From Yponomeuta sedellus (Eukaryota > Arthropoda > Insecta > Lepidoptera > Yponomeutidae): a stretch of 64,000 nucleotides of DNA. Positions within the stretch are counted from its first letter, which is position 1. Each line of letters opens with the position of its first letter. Location: contig OW203722.1 in the NCBI GenBank assembly GCA_934045075.1, positions 5,699,264-5,763,263 on the forward strand. Direction: 5' to 3'. The position numbers and the translations under genes were made by a program. Positions 11,112 to 22,644 of this stretch are shown in pieces. The notes beneath the pieces are model-generated. The model was given only the letters and a program-made list of their open reading frames with translations, searched no databases and was not told the origin of the DNA.

Positions 11112-11400
11112 TCCCATTGTTAGAGCACAGGCTTTTTCTCAGAGAGAGAGAGAGAGTATGGGCTAAATTTCCTCGTGTGCCCACCGTGGATTGACAATCC
11201 CAAGCGCCGAGGAACATCTCAGGTTTCCACACGATGTTTTCCTTCGCCTCTTACAGTAGCAACACCGAGAGGTATTGCTACCGGAAGTTCACAAATGTAC
11301 TTCATTTGGTAAACATATACATTGGTATATGCCAAGCTTCGAACCCACGGCCTAAGAAGCCGACATTCTACTGCTCCGTTACAACTGATCTACAACTTGT
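11112..11400 (-). mobile_element. SINE family C (tRNA-headed)
   Basis: Shares with 56,335-56,500 and 42,520-43,125 the order (minus strand) tRNA-like head, GTGAAGGAAAACATCGTG-type block, a GGGCACACGAGG block and a GAGAGA tract before GCCTGTGCTC. The head is decayed: a GGTTCGAA-type B box is readable at 11,338-11,345 in complement. The GAGAGA tract at 11,140-11,157 has expanded. Confidence 0.55.
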
Positions 11401-11472
11401 ACACAAAATCTCTTAATTTAATTGCTGAGGCTATCTTCCAAAAGTACTCATTAGAGTACTTTCAGACATATT

Positions 11473-11580
11473 CGATATCGATATCAACCCTTTTGTTTGC
11501 CCCCACTGCTGGGGACGCTCTTCCTGCATCCCAGGACGGTTAAGCCATACTCCACTACAGACGCAAGTCCAGTTCAGAGC
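11473..11580 (-). mobile_element. SINE family A, 3' end fragment
   Basis: GATATCAACCC, CCCCACTGCTGGGG, CTTCCTGCATCCCAGG and GCCATACTCCACTACAG match the terminal 100 bp of family A. Confidence 0.6.
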
Positions 11581-11730
11581 TATAAGGTAAATAAAATAGA
11601 AATACATTCTTTAGTTTTATGGTTTAAAACTACTGCATTCTAAGTAAGACGCAACATAATTAAATATTACAATTTTAAATCACACATTTAAATCAACCTT
11701 TAAATGTGCGCTGTCGAAAGTACTTTTATA

Positions 11731-11912
11731 ATTGTAGACTTTTAGTCCGGATTCACTTACGGGTGTTGTTATATCGGAAAAGTCCGACCAGGTTTCGCTC
11801 CGATCCGCAGAGCTTAATCATGGTGAGCAGAGACGGAGCTCGCGTCGTCGGTTGCTTGTCTCACACTGATTTACTTACACCCGTAAGTAAATCCGGACTA
11901 AAAGTCTACAAT
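11731..11912. mobile_element. MITE with 36-bp terminal inverted repeats
   Basis: Ends 11,731-11,766 and 11,877-11,912 are inverted copies with one mismatch (ATTGTAGACTTTTAGTCCGG, then ATTCACTTACGGGTGT). Length 182 bp, no ORF. Superfamily cannot be assigned because no clean target duplication is visible. Confidence 0.75.
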
Positions 11913-12509
11913 GTGTTGTGCTTACGAAAGTTGTTGTGCTTACGAAAGTTTTAGTTCAAAGATACTTTTAAAATGTTATAAGTTTGTTAAAGGTACAAAG
12001 TAAATGCGAAGCTTGATCTGCTCTAGTCAGGGTTACTCATTCTAGTCAACTTAATATAAAGGAACAAGGGTATTAAAAAAATCCGCTACTATTATTAACG
12101 GCTCGCCTAGCTCATACATAGAGATAGTGAAAGAAACACTTAATATTCTAATGGGAAAAGCGAGATTCAGGCGAACAAAAGTACCAATGACTGTACCTTT
12201 CTCGTTAGCAGATAAACAATTCAACAAGGGCACTCCGAACTTGCCACTGAAGTTAATTAAAATTTGCCCAGTAAATCCCGATCGGGCACGTAAAAGGTTC
12301 GTCTATGCTTTATTTTTGGGTGCATTTACATCATTCAAGTAACCTGATTCTAGATTACCAAGCACTATCAATAAGTTTCACAACAAAACTGATTTTGCTT
12401 TAACGATTACTCTATGAGGCACAGCAAGAGCATTAAGCATCTTCATGCGGACCACCAGCGCTCTGTCAAGAGGGTACCGATCAAGAAGGAAGGCACCACA
12501 GCGTGGTAG
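11913..12509. other. Unassigned sequence
   Basis: Overlapping small frames on both strands around 12,051-12,342 have no support. Confidence 0.5.
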
Positions 12510-12570
12510 AACACCGGTGTCACATGCGGAAAGTTGTGGGTTCAAATCCCGACTTATACCAAATACTGTT
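12510..12570 (+). repeat. tRNA-like SINE head relic
   Basis: GCGTGGTAGAACACC followed by GTGGGTTCAAATCCCGAC resembles an A-box/B-box pair of a tRNA-derived SINE. No acceptor-stem pairing, so not a tRNA gene. Confidence 0.45.
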
Positions 12571-12969
12571 TTTTAAGTTACGTACATACATCCGTAGAGT
12601 GCATAGCTAATAGTGCAGCAAAATATTGTAAGAAAACCTGAGTACGCTTGAAATTACCAATTCGCGATGATCAGGCGTGGTAATTAAGCTCAAACTACCT
12701 CGCTGAGAGAAGGCAGGTGCCCTGCACTGAGACAAATACAGGCTACATAATATATCCGGCAGCTTTATGTTATAAAATATATGATTATTTTACTGTACAA
12801 TATTAAGGTGAAACTCACATGCATAAAAGTAAACTAAAAAAACAAATTATTCAAATAAAGTCTTTTCGTACTGCACCTGTGTGTATTAGTTAAGACCGTT
12901 TCATCATCATCTTCTAGATGCATTTGCATTTATTAATTATTTTTTACTAATTTAACGTTCGTCGTCGTT
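12571..12969. other. Mostly unassigned; possible SINE C tail
   Basis: Around 12,695-12,755, CGCTGAGAGAAGGCAGGTGC and CCTGCACTGAGACAAATACA resemble the GAGAG...CCTGTGCCCTGCA tail of family C. The rest is unrecognised. Confidence 0.4.
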
Positions 12970-13100
12970 GCATGAATGCACGCCAGTTTTAGGTACTTTT
13001 TGTCCTCCATTAATACATCCAAGGGCTTGGTTGGCTCCGCACGTATTGACTAGTCTTTCCTGTGGACGCTGTATAAATTATCTCATTAAGTAGATGCAAA
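12970..13100. repeat. T1 relic joined to a SINE D fragment
   Basis: 12,970-13,020 resembles the reverse complement of tail T1 (GTTGCATGAATGCACGCC, GGTACTTTTTGTC). 13,021-13,100 matches SINE D in sense direction (CTTGGTTGGCTCCGCACGTA, TTGACTAGTCTTTCCTGTGG, GACGCTGTATAAATTATCTC) with its middle deleted. Confidence 0.55.
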
Positions 13101-13911
13101 AAAATGCCAATACATCCCTATTTGGGACATCTAAAGAAAGAAGCAACATAAACATTAAGAGTATAAAAAACACCAGTTCCACAGCCGAATAAAACCCACT
13201 CGCTTAGCCCATAGCCTACTGACTCTAACTACGCTCGTGTAAACGCTCGACAAAAGGCGAATTGGCTAGAATTATTATCAAATTTACGACAGTCCCAAAA
13301 CCGGAGTACGTCTCCGGTGTCCAATGGGACTCCAGCCGGGGCAAACTTAGCCCGGAACTTTATCAATATTTACTTATCCAGTTAATTGGACAGCAAAGAT
13401 GAAGTCTTAATAAAATTGGTTTTCAATAAATTTCGACTGAGTCATGGAACGTCCAGGTGGCTCCTAGTTCAGAGGCAGAAATTCAATTTTGGCTTTAGCA
13501 TTTTGAGCGCCTGCTTGTTTATGATAATACTTAAGGCTTCGGCACGCTGAGAAGTTTCGACCTTTTCGGGATTTTTTCCGTTAGGTATTATTTGTACTCT
13601 TGTTATATTTTACTTTATGCATCGCCAGAAGTTACATTAAATGTAGATCGCTAGCTGACACCTGCAAATGCTGTTTTGCCGAAATATGGTAATAGGTATA
13701 TTAATTAGCCTACGAGTAATTCTTAAACCTATCAAATCATACACAAAAAAGTCATAAGAGTCGGTGAATCTGTTTCAGAGGATTTCGATACTAAACACTG
13801 CGTTAGGATATTTTTGTACTATAATAATGTTAGGTTTACTTTTTATATTATTATAATGGCTTTATATATACCTTTACGATTACAGATGGATACCGTAAAA
13901 TGACACAAACC
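13101..13911. other. Unassigned sequence
   Basis: Contains the weak partner (13,685-13,815) of the dispersed repeat at 5,820-6,010. No gene. Confidence 0.45.
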
Positions 13912-14095
13912 ATAAGGCCTCTGACTTGGCTTAATGACTGCTATCTATCGATTGTATCCGGCAACTGCTTAACGTGCGAAGCACGGAATCGCTTGGAAAA
14001 ATGCCACCAGCGTTAGTCATAGATGGTTTACCCATCCAACGCTTCCGGTGTTGCATAACCTTCGTGATCGTTTACGATTACTCAGGCAACCGCAT
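13912..14095 (-). mobile_element. SINE family A, 5' half, diverged
   Basis: ATAAGGCCTCTGACTTGGCT, GCGAAGCACGGAATCGCTTG, AAAATGCCACCAGCG and a decayed 5S-like region. The head (GCATAACCTTCGTGATCGTT) is shared with a short relic at 62,937-62,990 but differs from the common family-A head, suggesting a second subfamily. Confidence 0.6.
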
Positions 14096-14807
14096 GAACG
14101 ACACATACGACTACTTCAAAATTACAAGTAAATTTTGTGCAATTTAAAACACTTTCAATGACGGATTTATGAGCCGGTTTTTTCCTTCCTATCAACATTG
14201 ATATTTTTTTTATCCATCACCAGAGGTTACATTATGTTATAAATAATGTAAGAAATTAATAAAGTAGTTCTTAATGACTCGTGATGTTCATACATAGTAA
14301 TATAAATCGCGTTATAATCGCAATTAAACACATTTTAACAAAACCTGGGTACAGGACTAAAACAATATAATATCTTGAATCATTTATTAGGCCTAATTTA
14401 TTATAAGTACGTACAATGCTTTTTTATCTATCATTAAAAACGTTAGATTGTGCAAGCGACACAGCTAGCCCGTCGTAACAGCAGCCTTAATAGAGAAAAT
14501 TTATTGATTGAGTTAGGCTCTTGAACAAGCACCAATAAACTTAAATTTGTTTTAATTAATTTACCGAGACATTTGATTACTTTAAGTAACTATTTTTATC
14601 AATTTAACTGGACAACTTAAGACTACTAGTCATCCATTATTCTTCGTCTCTGATTAGTTATGCATTCCTTGTTACTGACATTGTAAGTAATAGAACATTG
14701 TGAAATGAGGATAAGGAGATGGTGAACTAAAAGCATTTTATTGTACATATACTCATTTATGTTCCCTTTATAATTATAATTACGATGGCTTATTACGTTT
14801 TATGCCA
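14096..14807. other. Unassigned AT-rich sequence
   Basis: No supported feature. Confidence 0.5.
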
Positions 14808-15655
<848 letters not shown>

Positions 15656-16311
15656 TTATAAGTTAAGTTTGTATGTATGGGGGTGGTAAGCGGTAATCTC
15701 TGAAAGTACTTATCATATTTGAAACGTTCTTTTACCAGTACCTAAAATGGACCTTCAGGGTGGACATAGGCTATATGTTGAAACATTTAGCACGCGAACG
15801 TAGTCGCGGGCTTTGCTAGTCACTAATAAATGTCACGGGTAAACTTCAACAGCGTTTTATTTATAATTGAAATAGGTTTATTTTCAAAACATACTTACTA
15901 AGTTTGATGCGTAAAAACTTATTAAAATAAAATATGCCATAGTAGTCTAATATCGACAGGTAACCTGCTCCAATGCCGCCGCTGATTTTCAATCTAAGGT
16001 TTGATTAGTTAGATTTAGGTGTAAAATACCAAAGTCGCTGAGCACAATAAGCGGCCTTACCTTCGAAAACATTTCTTTTAAATTAAAGTGTGTACTGAGA
16101 TGTAAAAAAATAGTTACGTAGTTCTTGAGCTATTTTCGACATTACATCGGTGTTCGGCTGATTTCTCATATAATTTAGTCAAATCTCATAACGCCAGCTC
16201 CACGTCACGAGGCATGCCATGCAGGATGGGACGTTCCACTTGAATTCCAACGATGTGGGGTGGTCGGGTTTGAATCCACTATTCGCTCGTGTATAACATT
16301 GTAATAAACAG
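15656..16311. other. Mostly unassigned; Helitron 3' terminus
   Basis: GCACGCGAACGTAGTCGCGG then GCTTTGCTAG followed by T (about 15,790-15,819) is the 3' terminus of a Helitron whose body is gone. Otherwise nothing recognised. Confidence 0.45.
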
Positions 16312-16648
16312 AAGGTTAATTTGTATGCGCTTCTATAGTAAAATACCTGAATATATAATATTAAGCTTGCCTGAAACGCGGTTCAATAAATGTGTTAAGT
16401 ACACTTTGTGCCACAATGATGTCTGGAATTAAAGCCAATACAATGCATGAGTTCTCTGTTTTAAAATAACTATGTAAAGTTTGTTAATTAAGGACTTTGA
16501 AAAGACTAAGTTTGGAGTTTTTTGTCCATGTTTTCTTCAAAATTATCTAGATTTTGAAATCGACACCTAGTTTGAATTGTAACGTTTACTAAGCCGCAGC
16601 TTCTGCGCTACTTTGGATAAAACCTTTTCATTTAATTTCATTTAATTA
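16312..16648 (+). repeat. LINE family J2, 3' end
   Basis: Collinear with the reverse complement of 56,632-56,975: CGCTTCTATAGTAAAATACC, TTAAGCTTGCCTGAAACGCG, TTAAGTACACTTTGTGCCA, the 3' UTR, and the tail CATTTAATTTCATTTAATT. It retains the last ORF2 codons and the 3' UTR of a 5'-truncated insertion, too diverged to be intact. Confidence 0.75.
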
Positions 16649-16904
16649 ATATCTTCCGCCGAGTTGCTCAGCTTCGTTAACTTGATTTGAAGGTACGTTC
16701 ATGCAGACTTATGATGAAGCGAACGATCTTTGTCCGGTTCGAGAAAAAGGTACACCTTGGTCTTTGCAGGTGCCTAGCCCTACGGGATTCAGTCGTGAGT
16801 TTAAGTGTGTATTTATAAGTATAAAATACTTGTATCGCATTCGTATTAAATACAATACTTTTCCGAAAGGGATTCATCGACAAACATACATACATAACAC
16901 GCCT

Positions 16905-17095
16905 CACGTCTCTATTCCAGAGGGGTAGGCAGAGACCAGGGACTGCCAGTTGTCACGATCCTGACTGATCACATTCGCTTCATCAAAATTCATAAGTCGT
17001 TGCATGCACGCACGCCGGTTCCCGGTACTTTTTGTCATCCCCTATTTGTTCGATGTATGTCCCGCCTGGGACGTCCCTTACCAGCCTTTCCACGA
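16905..17095 (-). repeat. LINE-tail T1
   Basis: Minus-strand match to T1: CCTCACGTCTCTATTCCAGA, GGGGTAGGCAGAGACC, CATAAGTCGTTGCATGCACG, CACGCCGGTTCCCGGTACTT and GGGACGTCCCTTACCAGCC. Confidence 0.65.
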
Positions 17096-17100
17096 TTCGT

Positions 17101-18208
17101 CGATTTTCATACAAAAACTGTTCATATTTAGTAGGACTTAGAATAGGTTAAATAATATGGCAAAATGACCGCATAATATATACACACACTCACAGACACA
17201 TTATGTAGAAGTTATTTGATTACTAGCTGACTAGTAAAAAAATGACTTCCACATAATACAATCACTTATTCTAGTTCCAAATTAGAAGACACTGTGATAT
17301 TGTACATCCGTTGATTTCTTCGTAATACTATCCATGACTCCTCAGTCTATTTGAGTCTTCTGTTTTCAGCTAACTTGGTGCCGCCTGCACTTAATGTCTG
17401 AAACGTGAGTGAAGCGCGCGCCTGGAGCCTAGCGCCTATCTTCTGTCGATTGTCAGTAACCAGCCTGAAAACTGCTTAGTATTTAGTAATCCCTAATTTA
17501 TATCACCTAAAATTATTAGGTAGGTATTCATTTGTACTTTTTGATACACACATACCCCTTATAATATAATATTTTACATACAGGCACATACAATGCTTCT
17601 GGCCCCACACTAGGATACCCTGTGTCGTGGGAACCAGAAACAACGTCATCACAAACATGTAAACATCCAAGACCTGGGAGGTATATATTATGATGGGATG
17701 TGATGTGATATGATAGCCCGTATGGCTCATATCCTGGCCAGAGAATAAGTCTTGCAATCCAAAGGGGAAAAATTGCCAGCATTCTAGGTTCTGCTAGAGA
17801 CTGCGACCTGGGGTAAGTTTTTTACTTGTATCACAACTTGGAAGCCCAAACTCTCCCTTTCTGAGAGAGGACCTGTGCGTTGGAGTGGGACATATTTAGG
17901 GTACATAAAAAATAATTGACTGCACTCGCCACTTCAGTCTACCCGAGACCACGGCAACTGCAACGCTGCCGAAACTTCGGAAAAAAATGTAATTACGTTT
18001 TACCTAATAAATAATCGCGATTAGACCCGTTAAATATATTAAAAAAATACTATACAAATAATACAATTATATTTGTAGTATATTCGGGTCGACTTTGTTA
18101 TAACTGTAAGGGTTTCTGGTTTCCAAAAGTAAACAGTTCGTTTATTAATGACTCGAAAAACAACTCAGTTTGAGTGTATTTCCCATTTTGGGATACTGCC
18201 TAGCTACA
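17101..18208. other. Unassigned with short dispersed repeats
   Basis: About 17,590-17,660 (CACTAGGATACCCTGTGTCG) shares a GGATACCCT-type block with 61,325. About 17,915-17,985 (ACTGCACTCGCCACTTCAGT, CAACGCTGCCGAAAC) is an inverted copy of sequence at 62,615-62,690. No gene supported. Confidence 0.45.
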
Positions 18209-18492
18209 CAGGGTATCCTAGTTTGGGACCAGAACAAGTGATTGTGTTAAGAACAAGTTGTATTATACTCGGTAATAGAATTTAAAAAATCGCGTTCAGT
18301 TTTCAATATCTAGCATTGAAACCGGATGCAACATTATTTTTTTTTTTAATAATTTTGTACACAATTTTTGAATGAGTGCAATTACAATATGGAGGCTAAG
18401 TAAGCAAATTGATTTCAATGACGCTTAAGAAAACACATTTCCAGGAACAAAAGTTTTATCCACTTGTCCTGGTCCCAAACTACGATATACCT
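18209..18492. mobile_element. Imperfect foldback element (MITE-like)
   Basis: Ends GGTATCCTAGTTTGGGACCA + GAACAAGTG and the reverse complement of CACTTGTCCTGGTCCCAAAC + TACGATATACC form imperfect terminal inverted repeats of about 30 bp. The interior is AT-rich and non-coding. Confidence 0.5.
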
Positions 18493-18954
18493 TCTAAATC
18501 TTATCGTTTTTTTTACTAAATAATACCTGAATAGATGCTGCGATGTTGTAATTTTATTAGTAATATTATACTAATAGAATTACTTACTACAAGCTCGATA
18601 TGTGTAAAGCATTTTATCTCAGTAAATTATTATTTTCACAACGGCAATTTTGACCTAATGAAGTCACGTGACAGAATGACCCTGCCACTTCACGCACGTT
18701 AGCAAGTCAATGAAATCAAATGCCTAGGCCCCGTTTACACTTGGGCGAGTAAGTCGGCGAGTTAAGAAGCAAGTCATGTTTGTTTGTTATCATAAATATA
18801 CCAAAACAGACGTTGTGGTTTCGATTGAAGGCAGCCACAATTGGTTTGTGCAAATGGCATCAGTCTGGATGTGATGTCATTGCCTGGTTACCATAGCATA
18901 AGTTATCCTAGTTTAGGACCAAAGCAAATAATCTTATTATGTGGAAGTTTATTA
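18493..18954. other. Unassigned sequence
   Basis: A half-copy of the foldback end (TTATCCTAGTTTAGGACCAA) lies near 18,903. Nothing else recognised. Confidence 0.45.
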
Positions 18955-19030
18955 TTTAAAAAACTATTTAGAGGCTAAAAATTAAAAATTAAAATTAAAT
19001 TTTTAAATTTGTCCTTAGCACGGGTTAGTG
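18955..19030 (+). repeat. SINE family B tail interrupted by LTR element
   Basis: TTTGTCCTTAGCACGGGTTA then GTG, the family-B tail. The remainder (GTGCATTAAAAATAAAAATA) lies at 22,091 onward. The LTR element between carries a 4-bp duplication AGTG (19,027-19,030 and 22,090-22,093). Confidence 0.75.
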
Positions 19031-19291
19031 TGACGGTGCAAACCTCTTTACACCATTTTTATTTCTTTTTCTATCTATCATTTTCAAATATTTAAATTTT
19101 GTCACTCATTCTTCGATTTCCCTCATTTTTCATCCACTACTACTTTACCCTTTGACCAGATCTGACTTTTTACCTGCTTTTCCGTTTTAATCAGTTTTCT
19201 GTTTTAAAGTTACTATAAATCTACAAATAAAATCACACCTGAAGTCGTTCCAGAGTTTATTTATTAATTATAAAAGTTATAAAACGTTCCA
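19031..19291 (+). repeat. 5' LTR of the gypsy-like element
   Basis: Starts TGACGGTGCAAACC and ends ACGTTCCA (TG...CA). Differs from the 3' LTR mainly by a short CTAT-type indel and a few substitutions, so the insertion is fairly young. AATAAA at about 19,227. Confidence 0.88.
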
Positions 19292-19357
19292 CTGGCGCCC
19301 AACGTGGGGCGTTTTATAACTTTTATAATTAATAAATAAACTCTGGAACGACTTCAG
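19239..19357. repeat. 48-bp perfect hairpin with the primer site in its loop
   Basis: Arms 19,239-19,286 (end of the 5' LTR) and 19,310-19,357 are exact inverted repeats. The 23-nt loop holds the last five LTR bases, one spacer base and 17 primer-site bases. The right arm begins at the 18th primer-site base. After the Harbinger-like insertion, GTATGATT at 20,791 still resembles the arm continuation (GTGTGATT), so the original arm was about 56 bp. Confidence 0.93.
19293..19310 (+). other. Primer binding site, tRNA-Lys type
   Basis: TGGCGCCCAACGTGGGGC is complementary to the 3' 18 nucleotides of insect tRNA-Lys (positions 76 to 59 by the standard numbering). Position 58 of the tRNA carries 1-methyladenosine in many tRNAs and is where plus-strand strong-stop synthesis stops in retroelements. 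Confidence 0.88.
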
Positions 19358-20787
19358 TAGGCTTAGCACGCTGACCATTTTGCCTAACCTCTACTGCCAC
19401 CTTAAACACTAAACAGTATTAAGATGACGTCACAGAGCGGTATCTCGCCAGTGCGAACATGATGATTGCGGGAGACGTCTCGACGTGCCCCCTTCTGTCA
19501 GTTTAATACAGTTTGTCTATGGTTACCCGCAACGCCGAACATGCAAGTGTTTTTTTCTTGCAAAATGACAGCATAGCTTAGAGAAATTTCTCTATTGCTG
19601 TCGAGGGTAAAGACAAGGCTTTGAGGTTATAATTTCTCTTTGTTTCCGTGTTTTTCTTTTAAATAAAACATTTAGTTTTTTGTATTTGTTGAAATTTTTT
19701 GGGCTCTATCGGCTTTTCACGGACTGCTTTACCTCCTACAACGACGACTTTGGCTTCGACTGTGGCTGAAACCTAACGTACATAACGAATTTTATTGCTA
19801 AAATGGCTAGGGCGTAGCGTATGTAAGATATTTTTACGCAATGAACACTGAAAAAGAAGCCCGAAAAAAAAAGCGGACGGAAGTGCGAGAGTGGGAGATG
19901 TCCCTCCCACAGGACAGCCTCGATGAAGAGTTCCTTCAAAATTATAAAATAAGTAGAGATATGCTGAATTATCTGTGCGAGGAGCTGCCAGAAGACCTAC
20001 AGCTGAAGATATCTGACGGATATGCGGTGATTTTTAAAGAAAGTGGATATGTACTACAACTTTATTTTCTTAGGTAAAGGTCAGAGGGCCCGTTGGGTCA
20101 TCTGTTCGGAAGTACATAATACGTTATACAGTAAAAAGGAATAAATTAAAAAGCATTACTTTGTATCCCTTCTGAGTTCTCTTAAAAACCCTTCGTGTAC
20201 TTTCGCACTTACATCCCTCCGATATGCACCACCGGGCGATACGAGGTGTAAAGTGTAAGGAAATGCGCGCCGAGATAGCGGTAAACTTGAAGCAAAGGAG
20301 TAGAACTTAAATATCGTAATATCGTTTACTCAGTTTTTTCGCTCCATTTTCAGTTGAGATTCAGAAAAAAAATTCATGACAGTTTGCTTGCGGAAAAAAG
20401 AAAATAAGAGGAAAAATAAACGTTTCGGTATGTAGTCCAGTCATATATTTAGGCTAGTTGTCACTTCAGTCAAAACACTTAGGTTACACGTCTGTTCTTA
20501 GGTAAAAAAATTGTGATCGAAACGCATTAGAACCAAATGAACGAATGAATAGTGTTGTAATACAGTCGAAGTATACCGTTCGAGTGTGGCGAACCGAAAA
20601 AATATAAACATTAAAGTAATTTCATTTAATTGGCATCCCCATTTTGCCGCCTGCGGGATAGACTTTAGACAAGGTTTTAATTTCTCTTCCACTCATATCA
20701 TCTTCGCTGTTGCGACAAAACTAATACTGCGGCAAAGAGTATGCCGCGGCGCCTGTCATTTTCCCGCATACTAGCGTGCTAAGCCTA
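19358..20787 (+). mobile_element. Truncated PIF/Harbinger-like transposon
   Basis: Terminal inverted repeats of 15 bp (TAGGCTTAGCACGCT at 19,358-19,372; complement at 20,773-20,787) are flanked by a 3-bp direct repeat CAG (19,355-19,357; 20,788-20,790). The 1,430-bp interior keeps only a fragment of a transposase frame, so the element is non-autonomous. It sits in the right arm of the LTR hairpin and is therefore younger than that fold-back. Confidence 0.7.
19841..20077 (+). pseudogene. HARBI1-like transposase N-terminal fragment
   Basis: A 78-codon ATG frame. After a basic start (EARKKKRTEVREWE), the segment FLQNYKISRDMLNYLCEELP resembles the helical N-terminal region of HARBI1/PIF nucleases, where an F..Y.(M/I)S...F.YL pattern precedes the catalytic domain. 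The DDE nuclease domain is absent: family proteins are usually about 350-450 residues. The call rests on this motif plus the flanking inverted repeats; similarity is short. Confidence 0.5.
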
Positions 20788-21832
20788 CAGGTATGATTCA
20801 AAATTCTAAAAACAAACCTCCACAGGTTAAACCTACAAGGAACTCTTTGGCAATAAAATAAAAACTTCACCCTCACCCCATCCTTACCTCATTACTAAAA
20901 TAATTTCTTAACCTCTTTTCTTATTATCCGTATTCCTTTGAAATATTTTAACTGTCAACTTGTACAAAACCTACCAATGCCACCTTTTTATAGTTCTAAT
21001 TTTCTGTATATATATTCACCACATTACCTTTTCGGACACATTTGCGTCATACTATTTTTCTATTTATTTATTAACTATACACTTACACCACTATCCTCCA
21101 GGACATTTACTAACCAATTTTTTTTATAACAATCCAAACATTCAATCAGGTGCGGCGACAACACGTTAAATAAGCCTAGGTCAATTAAAATACTTATCGT
21201 TACTTACCTAACGCATTACGGTGTTTACCCCACCATAGCTCTGAGAGCAAAACTACGACGGAATCTACCCCGTCGGGTATTATGTACCCAATATTATTAA
21301 TATTTTTAAAGTGTAAATATTTTTTCATAGAGCGGATTGTGACTCAATAAATAAGCCTTACCACTACCGAATACCAGCGGGTGGTAACTGGCTAAATAAG
21401 CCTATTACTAATTTAGGCCAGTTTCTGGATAAATCTAATTTAATAAAAATAGATTTTGTCTATACTGAATGAACGTCTTCACCTTCACTTTAGATGAAGA
21501 CAATGCTAGATGATGCATGCTAGGGATGAATGATAGATGATGAATAAAAGTGGAACTGCCTAATGTAAATATTCATTGTAAATATCACCCCACACACTGA
21601 AAATTTTTTTTCATCGCCCATCTTTTATATTTTATTTTAATATTTAAATTTATTTACTTACCATCCCACATCCCCGACCTTCATCGACTTTACTCTCGAC
21701 CTTGACTTTAAATTTTAAATTATATAAGTTAACTTGACTATATTTTTTATAAAAAAAATTTTTTTAGATATATATTTTTTTTAATAAATATATCTAAAAA
21801 ATATTTTTTTTACCGGTTGCCCCCGGGTAGTG

Positions 21833-22089
21833 TGACGGTGCAAACCTCTTTACACCATTTTTATTTCTTTTTCTATCATTTTCAAATAATTAAATTTTGT
21901 CACTCATTCTTCGATTTCCCTCATTTTTCATCCACTACTACTTTACCCTTTGACCAGATCTGACTTTTTACCTGCTTTTCCGTTTTTATCAGTTTTCTGT
22001 TTTAAAGTTACTATAAATCTACAAATAAAATCACACCTGAAGTCGTTCCAGAGTTTATTTATTAATTATAAAAGTTATAAAACGTTTCA
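21833..22089 (+). repeat. 3' LTR of the gypsy-like element
   Basis: Same sequence as the 5' LTR except for the short indel and a few changes; ends ACGTTTCA, followed by target duplication AGTG. Confidence 0.88.
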
Positions 22090-22270
22090 AGTGCATTAAA
22101 AATAAAAATAGTATAGTTTATTATTACTAGCTAGTGCCCGCGACTTCGTCTGCGCAGGATTATCGGGTAGATGTTTTCCTACATGCTTGAAACTTATCGT
22201 CATATTTTGGAAATTCACACATCATCTTTATAAAGTGTAGCCTGTGTTATTCTGATGTACAAGCTATATT

Positions 22271-22644
22271 ATTTAAAAACCTATTTAGAGGCTAAAAATT
22301 CCACCCTTGCCGGGATTCGAACCCGCGACCTCTGGCTATCCGTGCCAGCGCTCTTTCCAACTGAACTAATGGGCGACTCACCGGCATCAGTGAAATTTCG
22401 AACCTCTTTACAATATTATCTGTAATTAAAACTGTTTTTATACGGATTTATGCTCGGCACTTTTACAGGTGCCGTGGTCTCGGATGACTGTTATCCGAGA
22501 CCAAGGCACCTGAAAAAGTGCCAAAACGTCGAAAAATTTTAAAAATGTAATAAACAAGCATAAATCCGTATAAAAACAGTTTTAATTATGTCTAGTGCTC
22601 GTGTTAACCTTAGAAAATAATATTCTCTGTATTACGTACAAAAT
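22271..22644 (-). mobile_element. SINE family B with internal foldback insert
   Basis: Minus-strand head (GGGTTCGAATCCCGGC, CTGGCACGGATAGCCAG, TTAGTTCAGTTGG) and body. The leader (CAATATTATCTGTA) is interrupted at 22,423 and resumes as AATATTCTCTGTATTACGTA at 22,619. The 12-bp target duplication in the host Helitron defines its ends. Confidence 0.75.
22423..22618 (+). mobile_element. Foldback insert with two nested inverted repeats
   Basis: Outer arms 22,423-22,454 and 22,557-22,588 are perfect 32-bp inverted repeats (TAATTAAAACTGTTTTTATA then CGGATTTATGCT). Inner arms (GCACTTTTACAGGTGCCGTG / complement, one or two mismatches) lie next to the outer arms on the left. They are separated from the right arm by 34 bp on the right. 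The left half thus looks like an inverted copy of the right half with an internal deletion, as produced by twin priming of a retroposon. The 13-bp flanks AATATTATCTGTA / AATATTCTCTGTA may be its target duplication. Confidence 0.65.

Larger units (their letters stand above)
19031..22089 (+). mobile_element. Non-autonomous gypsy-like LTR element
   Basis: This 3,059-bp LTR retroelement lacks gag and pol. It has LTRs at 19,031-19,291 and 21,833-22,089, an 18-base primer site complementary to tRNA-Lys one base after the 5' LTR, and a 4-bp target duplication AGTG. The internal region holds a Harbinger-like insertion (19,358-20,787) and about 1 kb of AT-rich non-coding DNA, with an AT-rich hairpin just before the 3' LTR. 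No obvious polypurine tract precedes the 3' LTR (GGTTGCCCCCGGGTAG is the local sequence). It must have been mobilised in trans. A 48-bp inverted copy of the LTR end follows the primer site; see the hairpin entry. Confidence 0.88.
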
